Source: Enteractinococcus fodinae
Lineage (GTDB): Bacteria; Actinomycetota; Actinomycetes; Actinomycetales; Micrococcaceae
NCBI RefSeq assembly: GCF_031458395.1
Contig: NZ_JAVDYJ010000001.1
Span: forward strand, 1,488,001 to 1,552,000
Reading direction: 5' to 3'
Length of the DNA stretch: 64,000 nucleotides
In this document: positions 23,896 to 33,541 of the stretch, piece by piece
How the letters are laid out: the number at the start of each line of letters is the position of its first letter
How positions within the stretch are numbered: the stretch's first letter is position 1
The notes under the pieces: generated by a model
What the model was told of the DNA's origin: nothing
Database searches by the model: none
Seen by the model: only the letters and a program-made list of their open reading frames with translations
Made by a program: the position numbers and the translations under genes

Positions 23896-25896
23896 GTGTC
23901 CCGGTCCGCGGAACGCATCGTTTCGCTGCTCTGGCTTCTGTTAGAAGCCGGAGCGACCGGTCGCACCAAAGCGGAGATATTCAGCTACCTCTATGATCAT
24001 CTCGACACCTCTACGGCCGCAAAACAACGCCAGTTTTCCCGCGACAAAGAGGTCCTGACCACCATCGGAGTGCCGGTCGAGTGGGATCAAGATCTCAACA
24101 CCGACGGCACGTATCGCATAGATGGTGACCGGCTGTATTTACCCGACCTGAGCTTGACCGAAGATGAAGTCTTGGCATTACACCAGGCTCGTGCCTTGTG
24201 GATGAAAACGCCCATCGAAGATGCCATCCATACCGCTCTCGCCCGGATCACAGCCAGTCGTCCCACCACGCCACCCGTGGTCGGAGCCCAACTTGAGATG
24301 TCACATCGGCTCCTGACCGACTTGGTGACGGCAGCCCGGGAGCAAACCCCGGTAAAATTCCGGTATCGCACTGCAGGTAGTGAAGCCATAGTGCAGCGAC
24401 ATGTGCGTCCTTGGGCGATCCTGATGGCCCACCAGCAGTGGTATATGGTGGGGTGGGATTTTGACCGCCACGACGAGCGGCTGTTCAAACTCAGTCGCAT
24501 AGAATCGAAAACCATCACCCCACTGTCAGCGGATGCGATTTCGGTCGCTTCGAACGCCTCCATGCGTCCCGCTGACTTCGACATCGAGGCGATCCGTCAG
24601 CGATTGTATCTCCAGCAACCCCAAACAGATGCCTATGTGTGGTTGCGCCACAACACTCCGTCAAGCCTGCGCGTTCGGGCACAAGCAATTGAGCAACGCA
24701 ACGGTTGGGAGCTATTGCACCTGACGTACCAGGATGCGCTGAAAACTGCCGCCAGCGTCGCGTCCTTGACCACCTTGGCGCAAGTAGACCAAAAGCGCAG
24801 CCCTGAGTTAGCGGAACTGGTTGCTGATATTCTCGCGATTGTTCGAGATGCGCACGTGGGCGCGAGCCCATTAACTGTGCCGAAGCTGCAAAAGGTGGCT
24901 CGAACCCGGCGACGGACCAGGGACAAAGATGTGATTGCGCGCCGTCTTGGTCTGGTGGCGGTCGTCAATCAGCACGGTGGGACTATGCCACGGGCAGACC
25001 TACGGCAACGATTTGGTATTGACGACACCACCCTCACCGAGGACCTGCAAGCAATGCAGTTCTGGGGCATGCCCGAAACCGATTTCGCGGGCCGGCAGTT
25101 TGAGATCGATCCATTGGCTGACCCGGTTCAGATCGCAAACGCAGAGCTGTTGGCTCAGCCCTGGCAACTTTCCGCCCCAGAAGCTCTGGGTCTGATCTCT
25201 GGACTCAGCGCGGTGCCTACCATTCCAGGAATTTCGCAGCGTCAGCGAGCGGCCGCCCGCACCTTAGAAACCAAATTGCGTAATGCCATTGAGGCCGTTG
25301 CGCCGCAGGTCGGCTCACCGGATCCTATTGTGCACCCGGACCTAAGCTTGGGCAAAGACGACGAAATCGCTGAAATCTTGCATCGGGCCGCTCAAGAGCA
25401 GCAAGTCGTGTCCATGAGTTACTATTCGGAGTCCTCCGGAACTATCGGGACCCGGGCCATCGAACCCCTCAAGCTGTTATATGCCGGTGGTCATGGGTAC
25501 GTTCGGGCCTGGTGTCGTAGTACAGAAAGCGTGCGCACGTTCCGTCTCGATCGGATCGGGGCGGCATCGGTCACTGCTGAGCGCTTCGAGCCCACCGCGC
25601 ATCAGGCTGTTGACGACGCTCTCACTCCGATGACCGATTCAGAATCACTAACCGTCGTGGTCCATGCGACCCATCGATACCGGGATGTCATCGGTGCTTA
25701 TCACCCATTCGCCACAGCGGTGGCATCAGATGGTTCGATATTTGCGCGGTTGGCATTTCGCAACCGTTCGACCTTAATGGAATTACTCACCACACACGCC
25801 GGACAGGTCGTGGTCCTTGAGCCCGATACGACGCGCAGCGAAATTTGGGAGGCGACGAATCGTGCAGTAAATGCACGCTACGAGTCAACTCGATAA
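23896..25896 (+). CDS. pafBC: PafBC transcriptional regulator (fused PafB-PafC)
   Basis: This 666-residue protein fuses two WYL-domain regulators that are separate genes in mycobacteria. Each half has an N-terminal winged helix: SRSAERIVSLLWLLLEAG at the start, and VIARRLGLVAVVNQHGG near residue 345. Each half also has a WYL sensor domain: VKFRYRTAGSEAIVQRHVRP, and SMSYYSESSGTIGTRAIEPL. PafBC activates the RecA/LexA-independent DNA-damage regulon in mycobacteria, probably by binding single-stranded DNA through WYL. GTG 23896 follows GGAGG. Its location behind pafA is the usual one, although its role is in DNA repair rather than proteolysis. Confidence 0.93.
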   Translation: MSRSAERIVSLLWLLLEAGATGRTKAEIFSYLYDHLDTSTAAKQRQFSRDKEVLTTIGVPVEWDQDLNTDGTYRIDGDRLYLPDLSLTEDEVLALHQARALWMKTPIEDAIHTALARITASRPTTPPVVGAQLEMSHRLLTDLVTAAREQTPVKFRYRTAGSEAIVQRHVRPWAILMAHQQWYMVGWDFDRHDERLFKLSRIESKTITPLSADAISVASNASMRPADFDIEAIRQRLYLQQPQTDAYVWLRHNTPSSLRVRAQAIEQRNGWELLHLTYQDALKTAASVASLTTLAQVDQKRSPELAELVADILAIVRDAHVGASPLTVPKLQKVARTRRRTRDKDVIARRLGLVAVVNQHGGTMPRADLRQRFGIDDTTLTEDLQAMQFWGMPETDFAGRQFEIDPLADPVQIANAELLAQPWQLSAPEALGLISGLSAVPTIPGISQRQRAAARTLETKLRNAIEAVAPQVGSPDPIVHPDLSLGKDDEIAEILHRAAQEQQVVSMSYYSESSGTIGTRAIEPLKLLYAGGHGYVRAWCRSTESVRTFRLDRIGAASVTAERFEPTAHQAVDDALTPMTDSESLTVVVHATHRYRDVIGAYHPFATAVASDGSIFARLAFRNRSTLMELLTTHAGQVVVLEPDTTRSEIWEATNRAVNARYESTR

Positions 25897-25944
25897 GTTT
25901 CGTATCGGCTGTAGAATAGAGCCAATTGTATAGAAAGGTAGACA

Positions 25945-26217
25945 ATGAACATCTTTCGCAACCCAGTGATCCTCCTGGTGCTTGTCCTGCTGGCCTTCTT
26001 ATTATTCGGCGCAAATAAGCTGCCACGCATGGCTCGCAACCTGGGCCAATCGATGCGTATCCTGAAGTCTGAAGTCAAAGAAATGAAGACCGAAGGCAAG
26101 GACGGCAAACAGGATAAAACACCCGCCGAAGACGATACGGAAGCCGTTGAAGGTACCGTGATTTCTACCGGCGAAACCGCTGCCGGTTCCACCTCAAAAG
26201 AGCATCCTTCTCAGTAA
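25945..26217 (+). CDS. tatA: Sec-independent translocase subunit TatA
   Basis: This 90-residue TatA has a single N-terminal membrane helix (NPVILLVLVLLAFLLFG), the hinge motif FGANKLPRMARNLG, an amphipathic helix and an acidic disordered tail. It polymerises to form the pore for folded twin-arginine substrates; the Rieske protein encoded at 39554 belongs to a family that often uses this route. AAAGG lies 6 nt before ATG 25945, and a TAGAAT box at 25912 could be a promoter. tatC follows after 15 bp. Confidence 0.95.
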   Translation: MNIFRNPVILLVLVLLAFLLFGANKLPRMARNLGQSMRILKSEVKEMKTEGKDGKQDKTPAEDDTEAVEGTVISTGETAAGSTSKEHPSQ

Positions 26218-26232
26218 CACCCCGCCACCTTC

Positions 26233-27105
26233 ATGACAGCCACTGACAAGGGTCAACCCTCCTCGCAGAAGCGACGGAAAAAGACGCGCAAGACCCCTGA
26301 GGGGCAGATGTCGCTGCGTGAGCATCTGCGAGAGCTGCGCAACCGTTTCTTCAAAGCGGCCGGTGCGATTTTAGTAGGTACGATCGTCGGCTTTATTGTC
26401 TACCAGCCGGCCTTTACCATCCTGACAGAACCCATTACGCAGCTGTCAACCGATGAAGCCCCGGTCGAGGTGGTCTTCTCGTCCGTCGCGCAGCCCTTCG
26501 ACATTATGCTCCAAGTGGCCATATTCATCGGGCTGATCTTGTCCTCACCGGTGTGGCTGTATCAGGTGTGGGCGTTTATCGTACCCGGACTGCGCAAGAA
26601 CGAACGACGCTATGCTTTAGGCTTCATCGCGGCGGCAGTGCCCCTATTTGTCGGGGGGATCTTGCTCGGCTGGTTTGCTCTGCCGCAAGCCATGGCATTC
26701 TTTACATCTCTGACCCCAGACGGTACCGCCCATCGTGTGCTGGCAACGGTCTACGTCCCCTTCGTCACTCGCTTATTGCTGGCCTTTGGCATCGCGTTGG
26801 TGATTCCAGTAATTCTGGTCGGGCTGAACTTAGCTGGCATCCTAAGCGGCAAGACTATGCTTAAACACTGGCGTATCTCCGTCTTCCTCATTGCGGTGAT
26901 CGCAGCGATGGGAGCACCAGGTTCGGACGTCATCACGATGTTTTACTTAGGCGCACCACTGGCGATTCTGTTTGGTCTGGCGCTTGGACTCGCGTTACTC
27001 AACGACCGGCGGCTGGCTAAAAAGGAAGCTCGAGAAGGCACCGCAGGTGAGGTCGAGATTCAGCGCGGGGCACAGCCTCTGTCTGAAATTAGCCCTGACG
27101 ACTAA
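26233..27105 (+). CDS. tatC: Sec-independent translocase subunit TatC
   Basis: This 290-residue polytopic protein recognises twin-arginine signal peptides. A basic cytosolic N-terminus leads to the conserved MSLREHLRELRNRF, and six membrane segments follow, with VWLYQVWAFIVPGLRKNERR after the second and APGSDVITMFYLGAPL near the fifth. The C-terminal 40 residues are charged and cytosolic. No strong ribosome site precedes ATG 26233, so expression may be coupled to tatA. Confidence 0.95.
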   Translation: MTATDKGQPSSQKRRKKTRKTPEGQMSLREHLRELRNRFFKAAGAILVGTIVGFIVYQPAFTILTEPITQLSTDEAPVEVVFSSVAQPFDIMLQVAIFIGLILSSPVWLYQVWAFIVPGLRKNERRYALGFIAAAVPLFVGGILLGWFALPQAMAFFTSLTPDGTAHRVLATVYVPFVTRLLLAFGIALVIPVILVGLNLAGILSGKTMLKHWRISVFLIAVIAAMGAPGSDVITMFYLGAPLAILFGLALGLALLNDRRLAKKEAREGTAGEVEIQRGAQPLSEISPDD

Positions 27106-27116
27106 AATAGGTGCCT

Positions 27117-30044
27117 ATGTGCGCCGCTACTTCTGATCCCAACGACCACGAGCTGTCGCCAGCAGAACGTTATGCGGCCTCACGACGGCGGGTTGAATTT
27201 GCCCAAACCGAGCTCGGTCGGTTCTCTTCCAGTCTCGAATTTCCCATGGATCCCTTCCAGTTGGAAGCATCCGAGCATCTCGAAAACGAGGATGCGGTAT
27301 TGGTTGCAGCCCCCACCGGTGCGGGCAAAACCATTGTGGCCGAATTTGCGATTCATCTTGCCTTACGCCAAGGCAAGAAAGCTTTTTACACCACGCCGAT
27401 CAAGGCGCTGAGCAATCAGAAATACACCGATCTGGTCGCCACCTACGGCGAGGAACACGTCGGCTTACTCACCGGTGACACCTCGCGCAATCCCGAGGCA
27501 CAAATCGTGGTCATGACCACCGAGGTCTTACGGAACATGCTGTACGCGGATTCCACCACGTTGGAAAACCTCGGGTATGTGGTCATGGATGAAGTGCACT
27601 ACCTGGCCGACCGTTTCCGAGGTGCGGTGTGGGAAGAAGTCATCATTCACCTCCCCGAATCGGTACAGCTGGTCGCGTTATCGGCCACCGTGTCGAACGC
27701 TGAAGAATTCGGCGCCTGGTTAGATACTGTTCGTGGCTCGACCTCCGTAGTCGTTTCCGAACACCGCCCGGTGCCCCTATGGCAGCACGTGATGGTCGGC
27801 AAAGAACTCTATGACTTGTTTTCCATGACGGGCGACCAGGAAGCCAGCTCCCAAGTTAACCCAGAGCTTGTACAACTAGCTGAGTCGGCACGCCGCGATA
27901 TGCAACCCAACGATTGGGGTCGTCCCGGTAGTCGTGGGCGCGATCGGCAACGGACCCGTGGCGGGCGCCGGCAGGGCAACCGCCGCCAGTCAGACCGAGA
28001 AGGCTCAGCTGAACGCAGCAGACCATCTCCACGGAAAGACTTACGCGTTTCGCGGCCCCAGATGGTCCGCACCCTCGCCAGAGAAGGCCTGCTGCCGTGC
28101 ATCAGCTTTATTTTCTCTCGCAATGGATGTGACGCCGCGGTTGAACAGTGCCTGAATGCCGGCCTGGATCTCACCGATCGCGTCGAAAAAACTCAGATCC
28201 TCGAAACGGTCGATCGAGCCGCTACAGTCCTGGCCGAACAAGATCGCGACGCCCTCGGTTTCTGGGGCTTTCGTGACGGCCTACGGCGTGGTTTCGCCGC
28301 ACACCACGCCGGTCTGCTGCCACTGTTCAAAGAGGTCGTTGAGGAACTCTTTGCCGCGGGGCTAATTAAAGTCGTGTTCGCCACTGAAACCCTTGCATTG
28401 GGCATCAACATGCCGGCTCGGACCGTGGTTATTGAACGGCTCGTGAAATTTGATGGTGAGTCGCACAAAGATATTACCCCGGGGGAGTACACTCAGCTCA
28501 CCGGCCGGGCTGGCCGACGCGGAATCGATGTCGAAGGTCACGCGGTGGTCATGTGGCAGCCCGGCTTGGATCCAGGAGCAGTGGCTGGTCTGGCAGCGCG
28601 TCGTACCTACCCGCTGAATTCGTCCTTCAAACCCACCTATAATATGGCCGTCAACCTGCTGGCACGCTTCGGACGCGAACGGGCCCGCAATATCCTGGAA
28701 TCCTCTTTTGCCCAGTTCCAGGCTGACCGTTCTGTCGTCGGGCTCGCACAAGAGGTCCAACGGCAGGAACGCTCCCTTGCCGGGTATGAGGAATCGATGC
28801 GGTGTCATCTCGGAGACTTCACCGAGTACGCCAAGTTACGCCAAGAAGTGTTAAGGGCTGAAAAAGCTGCTTCACGGGCGCGACATCGCGTGCAACGCCG
28901 AGCAATCATGGAGTCCCTAAATAATCTCGCCGTCGGGGACATTATCGAAGTGCAAGGTGCCCGGAGCCTTGGCACCGCGGTCGTTGTTTCGACAGCAGGC
29001 AACCCGACCAACCCGCGGGTGGGGGTCGTCACGGCCAAGGGCCAGTTACGCAGGATCTCGACTGATGAACTTGATGATCCCATCGTGCCGTTTGCTGGCG
29101 TTGAGTTACCGCGAAAATTGCTCACCAAATCGCCCAAACACCGCAAGAACATCGCCGGATGGATGCACGGGGCCATCGGGCAACAGCGCCCACCAATCTC
29201 TGATGGCGCTGAACCGGTCGGCTTTCGGTATATAGATGATCACGATCTCGCCCGTGTGGACGAGCTACGGAAACAGCTCCACGCCCATCCGTGCCATGGC
29301 TGTCCCGATCGTGACAAACACCTCACCTGGGCCAACCGCTGGGATAAATTGCGTGCCGACATCGACAAGAATGTCGCAAAAATCCGCGGACGAACCAACA
29401 CGATCGCTCGCACCTTCGATCGGATCATCACCTTGCTGACCGATTTCGGCTATGTCGAAAACGATCAGGTCAACGAACCTGGTCAGAGCTTGCGTCGTAT
29501 CTATGGCGACCGCGACTTGCTCGTGTCGATGCTCTTGCAGGCCGGGGTGATGGATGAGTTGTCTCCCGAGGATCTGGCCGGTCTTGCAGCGCTATTGGTG
29601 TTTGAGTCATCCACCGAAGACCAGGTGTTCCAGCCCGCAATGCCAACCGACATGCTCCAAGGCGCCCTCGATGTCGTTGACGAACACTGGTATACCCTGC
29701 AGCAAGCTGAACTCGCCGCAGACCTAACGGTGACCGCCCAACCACATCCAGGATTGGTGTGGCCCATCGTGCGTTGGGTTCGAGGTCATGAGCTGCTGGC
29801 ATCACTGACCGGTTCAGATATGGCGGCCGGTGACTTCATTCGCTGGGCACGCCAAGTCATGGATCTGTTGGATCAGCTGGCATCATTAGATGACACGCAC
29901 CCAGATTTGGCCCGGCGCTGTCGACGAGCTAAAGATCTCGTCAACCGGGGTATCGTCGCTTATTCCTCCGCGATTCGGATACCCGAAGCTGACACGAAGG
30001 CCGATGAGTACAACGCTATCGAAAATTTGGAATTGGATCAGTGA
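27117..30044 (+). CDS. helY: Ski2-like DEAD/DEAH-box helicase, HelY type
   Basis: This large helicase (975 residues from ATG 27117; GTG 27111 adds two) matches mycobacterial HelY and eukaryotic Ski2/Mtr4. Motifs: Walker A APTGAGKT, DEVH box VVMDEVHYLADR, SAT motif ALSATVSNAEEFG, and motif VI QLTGRAGRRGIDVEGH. An Arg/Gln-rich insertion with GRPGSRGRDRQRTRGGRRQ lies near residues 265-310 between the RecA-like domains. The C-terminal DSHCT region closes the protein. It probably unwinds structured RNA, though the substrate is not established. It follows tatC closely and its stop overlaps the next start (GTGA). Confidence 0.93.
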   Translation: MCAATSDPNDHELSPAERYAASRRRVEFAQTELGRFSSSLEFPMDPFQLEASEHLENEDAVLVAAPTGAGKTIVAEFAIHLALRQGKKAFYTTPIKALSNQKYTDLVATYGEEHVGLLTGDTSRNPEAQIVVMTTEVLRNMLYADSTTLENLGYVVMDEVHYLADRFRGAVWEEVIIHLPESVQLVALSATVSNAEEFGAWLDTVRGSTSVVVSEHRPVPLWQHVMVGKELYDLFSMTGDQEASSQVNPELVQLAESARRDMQPNDWGRPGSRGRDRQRTRGGRRQGNRRQSDREGSAERSRPSPRKDLRVSRPQMVRTLAREGLLPCISFIFSRNGCDAAVEQCLNAGLDLTDRVEKTQILETVDRAATVLAEQDRDALGFWGFRDGLRRGFAAHHAGLLPLFKEVVEELFAAGLIKVVFATETLALGINMPARTVVIERLVKFDGESHKDITPGEYTQLTGRAGRRGIDVEGHAVVMWQPGLDPGAVAGLAARRTYPLNSSFKPTYNMAVNLLARFGRERARNILESSFAQFQADRSVVGLAQEVQRQERSLAGYEESMRCHLGDFTEYAKLRQEVLRAEKAASRARHRVQRRAIMESLNNLAVGDIIEVQGARSLGTAVVVSTAGNPTNPRVGVVTAKGQLRRISTDELDDPIVPFAGVELPRKLLTKSPKHRKNIAGWMHGAIGQQRPPISDGAEPVGFRYIDDHDLARVDELRKQLHAHPCHGCPDRDKHLTWANRWDKLRADIDKNVAKIRGRTNTIARTFDRIITLLTDFGYVENDQVNEPGQSLRRIYGDRDLLVSMLLQAGVMDELSPEDLAGLAALLVFESSTEDQVFQPAMPTDMLQGALDVVDEHWYTLQQAELAADLTVTAQPHPGLVWPIVRWVRGHELLASLTGSDMAAGDFIRWARQVMDLLDQLASLDDTHPDLARRCRRAKDLVNRGIVAYSSAIRIPEADTKADEYNAIENLELDQ

Positions 30045-31036
30045 CCTCTAGTTTACTTCTCACCAACGGATACGTTCATTCAGTATCCGAGCCCTATGCC
30101 AACGCACTGCATATCGACCACGGTGTGGTGGCGTGGCTGGGCGCAGATGACACAGCGCAGCAAATGGTTGCCGCAACCACGACCGGCCCCGTGGCAACCC
30201 ACGACGTTCAACACATGCTCGTCACGCCGGCCTTCGTTGATGGTTTCAGCAACCACAAGCTAGCCCCTGATGACAGTCGCATCACCCTGAGTTCCGTGAC
30301 GCCCGCGCCGCAGGCAGTTTTTTACGCCCCGGTCGATGAGGTAGCTGAAGACGCTGACGGGATGTATGTCCCGGTCGAGCAACTAGACCAGCTCCCCGCT
30401 ATTGTTGCGCAGGTGAAGCCTCCGACACAGTTACTCATCGGATCCACGGGCCCAGAAGATATTGTTCGAATCCTAGCGGCCCTAGAACAACAGCCTAATG
30501 CCGCGCTGATGCGCTGTCGCCATCGGGTCCTTATGAATCACAGCCTGACCGATCAACATGTCGAGAGGCTGGTAAAGCTCCATGCCTCGGTCACGTTGGT
30601 TCCTGACGTTCAGGACGGTCGTCCAGTATTTTATGCACCAACCGCGGCACTGATCAGCGGGGGAGTGCACGTGGCAACTGGCAGCGGCTCATGGTCCGGT
30701 TCGATGTGGGACATCTTAACCGCACTTATTGAGCACCCGGATGAGTCCCAACGCGTTTCAACCCGGGCGGCCTTCAACACCATGTCCCGCGATGGGGTAC
30801 GGGTCCTCCCAAGCAAAATAGCCCAGGCGAATATGACCGCCGGGCAGGTGGCCGTGGGGTCGCCAGCAGATTTGAATATTTGGCGTGCCGGACAGCTCGG
30901 CGTGCAAGTTCCAGACGTTCGTGCGGCTCACTGGTCTACCGATAAACGTGCTGGAACCGCCCTGCTACCCATTCTGTCGTCGAGTGAACCCGCACCTGAA
31001 TTGGTACGAACCGTCCGAAATGGCCAGATGTCGTAG
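30041..31036 (+). CDS. amidohydrolase-like protein lacking canonical metal ligands
   Basis: This 331-residue protein has the amidohydrolase outline: an N-terminal beta-sandwich strand LLLTNGYVHSVSEPYANALH, then VTPAFVDGFSNHKL where the metal-binding HxH motif (normally VDAHVH) should be, and the C-terminal return strand VAVGSPADLNIWRAGQ. The HxH is absent and the late Asp region reads TGSGSWSGSMWD, so hydrolytic activity is doubtful. GTG 30041 overlaps the helY stop (GTGA), indicating coupled expression. It could be a binding protein derived from an enzyme or a decaying gene, although the frame is intact. Confidence 0.7.
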   Translation: MTSSLLLTNGYVHSVSEPYANALHIDHGVVAWLGADDTAQQMVAATTTGPVATHDVQHMLVTPAFVDGFSNHKLAPDDSRITLSSVTPAPQAVFYAPVDEVAEDADGMYVPVEQLDQLPAIVAQVKPPTQLLIGSTGPEDIVRILAALEQQPNAALMRCRHRVLMNHSLTDQHVERLVKLHASVTLVPDVQDGRPVFYAPTAALISGGVHVATGSGSWSGSMWDILTALIEHPDESQRVSTRAAFNTMSRDGVRVLPSKIAQANMTAGQVAVGSPADLNIWRAGQLGVQVPDVRAAHWSTDKRAGTALLPILSSSEPAPELVRTVRNGQMS

Positions 31037-31056
31037 CGTTGCCTACTAGTGCTAGC

Positions 31057-31062
31057 TATAAT
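31057..31062 (+). promoter_or_regulatory. candidate -10 box for ppm1
   Basis: A perfect TATAAT lies 53 nt upstream of GTG 31116, just past the end of the amidohydrolase-like gene. The -35 region is weak. Confidence 0.5.
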
Positions 31063-31115
31063 CGAAGGCTGATCCCGGCTCGATCGTCGGGACGTGGTAA
31101 ACAAAGGACACTCGA

Positions 31116-31847
31116 GTGCGCGTATTGACTATTATCCCCACGTACAACGAAGCCGAATCCCTACCGGGCACCCTCCAACGGCTACGTGCCGCGGTACCAG
31201 AATCGGATGTGCTTGTCGTGGATGATAACTCCCCGGATGGGACCGGCGTATGGGCCGATGCGCAAGCCTCAAAAGACGACCAGGTATTCGTAATGCACCG
31301 TCAGGTCAAAGACGGGCTCGGTGGAGCCTATATCGCCGGGTTCCGCTGGGGGCTTCAGCACGACTATAATGTCCTCGTTGAAATGGATGCTGACGGTTCA
31401 CATCAGCCCGAGCAACTTCCACGCCTCCTTGAAGCCATCGACGAAGCTGATCTGGTCATCGGTTCTCGACGGGTGCCCGGAGGCAAAATGGTGAACTGGC
31501 CCTGGTACCGCAAGCTACTATCGGTAGGCGGCTCACTCTATCCACAAATTCTGTTGGGTCTGCGCTTGACAGATATTACCGCAGGCTTCCGGGCCTACCG
31601 GGCGACCACCATCGAAGCCATGGATCTCGATGCAGTGCAGTCAAAGGGCTACGGTTTCCAAGTTGACATGACCTTCCGCACCGCTCAACTGGGCAAGCGC
31701 ATCGTCGAGGTGCCGATCACCTTTACTGAACGTGAATTCGGCGAATCCAAAATGTCCGGCAATATTATCTCCGAGGCCCTAGTCAACGTTACGAAATGGG
31801 GCTTGGCGGCACGCGCTGACAAACTCCGGGCACGACTCGGCCGCTAA
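31116..31847 (+). CDS. ppm1: polyprenol monophosphomannose synthase
   Basis: This 243-residue GT2-family glycosyltransferase of the DPM1 type transfers mannose from GDP-mannose to polyprenyl phosphate, making the donor for lipoglycans and protein mannosylation. Motifs: [26 protein letters not shown] and the DxD-bearing [10 protein letters not shown], then the acceptor region [15 protein letters not shown]. There is no C-terminal membrane domain. The polyprenol N-glycosylation domain seen fused in some mycobacteria is absent. GTG 31116 follows AAAGGA. It converges on rbpA across a shared terminator. Confidence 0.93.
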   Translation: MRVLTIIPTYNEAESLPGTLQRLRAAVPESDVLVVDDNSPDGTGVWADAQASKDDQVFVMHRQVKDGLGGAYIAGFRWGLQHDYNVLVEMDADGSHQPEQLPRLLEAIDEADLVIGSRRVPGGKMVNWPWYRKLLSVGGSLYPQILLGLRLTDITAGFRAYRATTIEAMDLDAVQSKGYGFQVDMTFRTAQLGKRIVEVPITFTEREFGESKMSGNIISEALVNVTKWGLAARADKLRARLGR

Positions 31848-31866
31848 ACCTGCATCCGTTAAACGA

Positions 31867-31901
31867 CTTCGGGGTGGCAACGACAAGTTGCCACCCCGAA
31901 G
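31867..31901. terminator. bidirectional terminator between ppm1 and rbpA
   Basis: A 15-bp perfect stem (31867-31881 with 31887-31901, 5-nt loop) lies between the two convergent genes. It is followed by GGTTTGT on the plus strand and GTCGTTT on the minus strand, so it can serve both. Confidence 0.85.
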
Positions 31902-31919
31902 GTTTGTATGAAGCGTGAG

Positions 31920-32267
31920 TTAGGCGTCGACATCCTCGCCACGGCGGGCACGCAGCTTTGCTAACTGGCCAGCTAGCGTCTCTTCGAGTTCTTCGATGCT
32001 GCGGCGTTCCAGCAACATATCCCAGTGGGTACGCTGTGGCTTGACTTCTTCTAGGTCGGGAGCATCAGCGTCAACACGAAACGCTTCTTTTCCAGATTTC
32101 GTAGTCCAGGTGTCCGGTACATCAGCCTCGGCAGCAAAAGTCACGACCACCGATTCGCCATCTTCCGAACGGTACTCAATTTGTTGACGTGGTGCAGGTT
32201 CTACCCCTGCTTCAGTTTCCATCGATTGGGCACCGAGGCGCATACCGCGCAGTGAACGATCAGACAT
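31920..32267 (-). CDS. rbpA: RNA polymerase-binding protein RbpA
   Basis: This 115-residue actinobacterial transcription factor stabilises open complexes with the principal sigma factor. It starts SDRSLRGMRLGAQSMETEAG (N-terminal tail and core), has the basic-linker region SGKEAFRVDAD, and ends with the sigma-interaction domain RTHWDMLLERRSIEELEETL. The central domain has no Cys residues (ADVPDTWTTKSG), so it cannot bind zinc as the Streptomyces protein does; this is known for other actinobacteria too. GGAGGAA precedes ATG 32267. Confidence 0.96.
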   Translation of the reverse strand: MSDRSLRGMRLGAQSMETEAGVEPAPRQQIEYRSEDGESVVVTFAAEADVPDTWTTKSGKEAFRVDADAPDLEEVKPQRTHWDMLLERRSIEELEETLAGQLAKLRARRGEDVDA

Positions 32268-32346
32268 TCAGACATTCCTCCAACGAAATTTTTGCAGACA
32301 AGACAGTCTATCTAAAAAAGTCTCGCAGTGTATAACGCGTCGCCGA

Positions 32347-33462
32347 CTACTTTTGTTCCCCGTCCGGGCGAGGAGATGGCCGCTCTTGGTAGATATCTTC
32401 TTCGATTTCCGGTTCAGCCAAGGCCTCCTCTAATGAAGTATCATCCAGCTTTGGTGCCTTTGGGGCACGATCAGCAATCTCAGCTGCAGTTGTCGGGCGC
32501 TTCGTGCGACGACGCGGGGTCGGCGGGGGAGTAGGGGTTTGATCCTGGCTTTGGGATTGATCGTCAGAAGAGGCTGAGCCGCTAGAAGGCATCTGCTGAC
32601 CGGAGCCACCGCTGAAACGATTCAAGGCGTCGGTGACTTCGGAGGGGATGATCCACATCTTGGATGATTCTGAGTCGGCGATTTGGGGGAGTACCTGCAG
32701 GTACTGGTAAGCCAAGAGATCCGCGTTAGGCCTGCCTTCATGGATTGCTTCGAAGACGGTGACAATGGCTTCTGCTTCAGCATTTGCGCGCAGGATTGCT
32801 GCCTGAGCGTCACCTTCGGCTTCGAGGATTGCCGACTGGCGTTGTCCCTCAGCTGTGAGGATTTCTGATTGCTTTTGTCCTTCCGCGGTCAGGATCGCAG
32901 CACGACGATCGCGTTCAGCACGCATCTGTTTTTCCATTGAGTCCTGAATACTGCGCGGCGGGTCGATGGCTTTTAACTCCACCCGAGAGACCCGCAGCCC
33001 CCATTTGGAGGTGGCCTCGTCGAGAACGCCACGAAGCTGTGTATTAATCGCATCCCGTGAGGTTAGGGCCTCCTCAAGATTCAACCCCCCAACAACGTTA
33101 CGCAAGGTGGTTGTGGTGAGGTTTTCAACAGCTGCAATGTAGTTAGCAATCCCATACGTTGCTGCAGTGGGATCTGTGACTTGGAAGTACACGACGGTAT
33201 CGATCGACACGACGAGGTTGTCTTCGGTAATGACCGGTTGGGGTGGGAAAGACACCACCTGCTCACGCATATCAATCAGCGGCAGCATTTCATCCACAAA
33301 CGGGATCATCATGGTCAATCCAGCCATCTGGGTTCGCTGATACTTACCGAGTCGCTGAATAATGCCGCAGTAACCCTGGGGGACGATGCGGAAAGACTTC
33401 GCCAATACTGCCACCACGAACACGGCCAGTACGACGAAAAGAATGATGAGAAAAATATCCAC
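32347..33462 (-). CDS. SPFH/Band 7 (stomatin-like) membrane protein
   Basis: This 371-residue protein has one N-terminal membrane helix (IFLIILFVVLAVFVVAVLAK), the Band 7/SPFH domain (FRIVPQGYCGIIQRLGKYQR, RDAINTQLRGVLDEATSKWG), then a coiled-coil region made of an 11-residue repeat of the form ILTAEGQRQSA repeated three to four times. It ends with a disordered Ser/Gln/Pro and acidic tail of about 100 residues, longer than in typical QmcA-type proteins. Such proteins form membrane-microdomain scaffolds. GTG 33462 follows AGGAAG. The NfeD partner gene is 79 bp upstream. Confidence 0.92.
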   Translation of the reverse strand: MDIFLIILFVVLAVFVVAVLAKSFRIVPQGYCGIIQRLGKYQRTQMAGLTMMIPFVDEMLPLIDMREQVVSFPPQPVITEDNLVVSIDTVVYFQVTDPTAATYGIANYIAAVENLTTTTLRNVVGGLNLEEALTSRDAINTQLRGVLDEATSKWGLRVSRVELKAIDPPRSIQDSMEKQMRAERDRRAAILTAEGQKQSEILTAEGQRQSAILEAEGDAQAAILRANAEAEAIVTVFEAIHEGRPNADLLAYQYLQVLPQIADSESSKMWIIPSEVTDALNRFSGGSGQQMPSSGSASSDDQSQSQDQTPTPPPTPRRRTKRPTTAAEIADRAPKAPKLDDTSLEEALAEPEIEEDIYQERPSPRPDGEQK

Positions 33463-33541
33463 GGTGCTTCCTGAATGTTCGTAGTTTTGCTGTATCTGCT
33501 TGACACTACCTAGTCACTGCCCACGTAGAAACACCCCTTGG

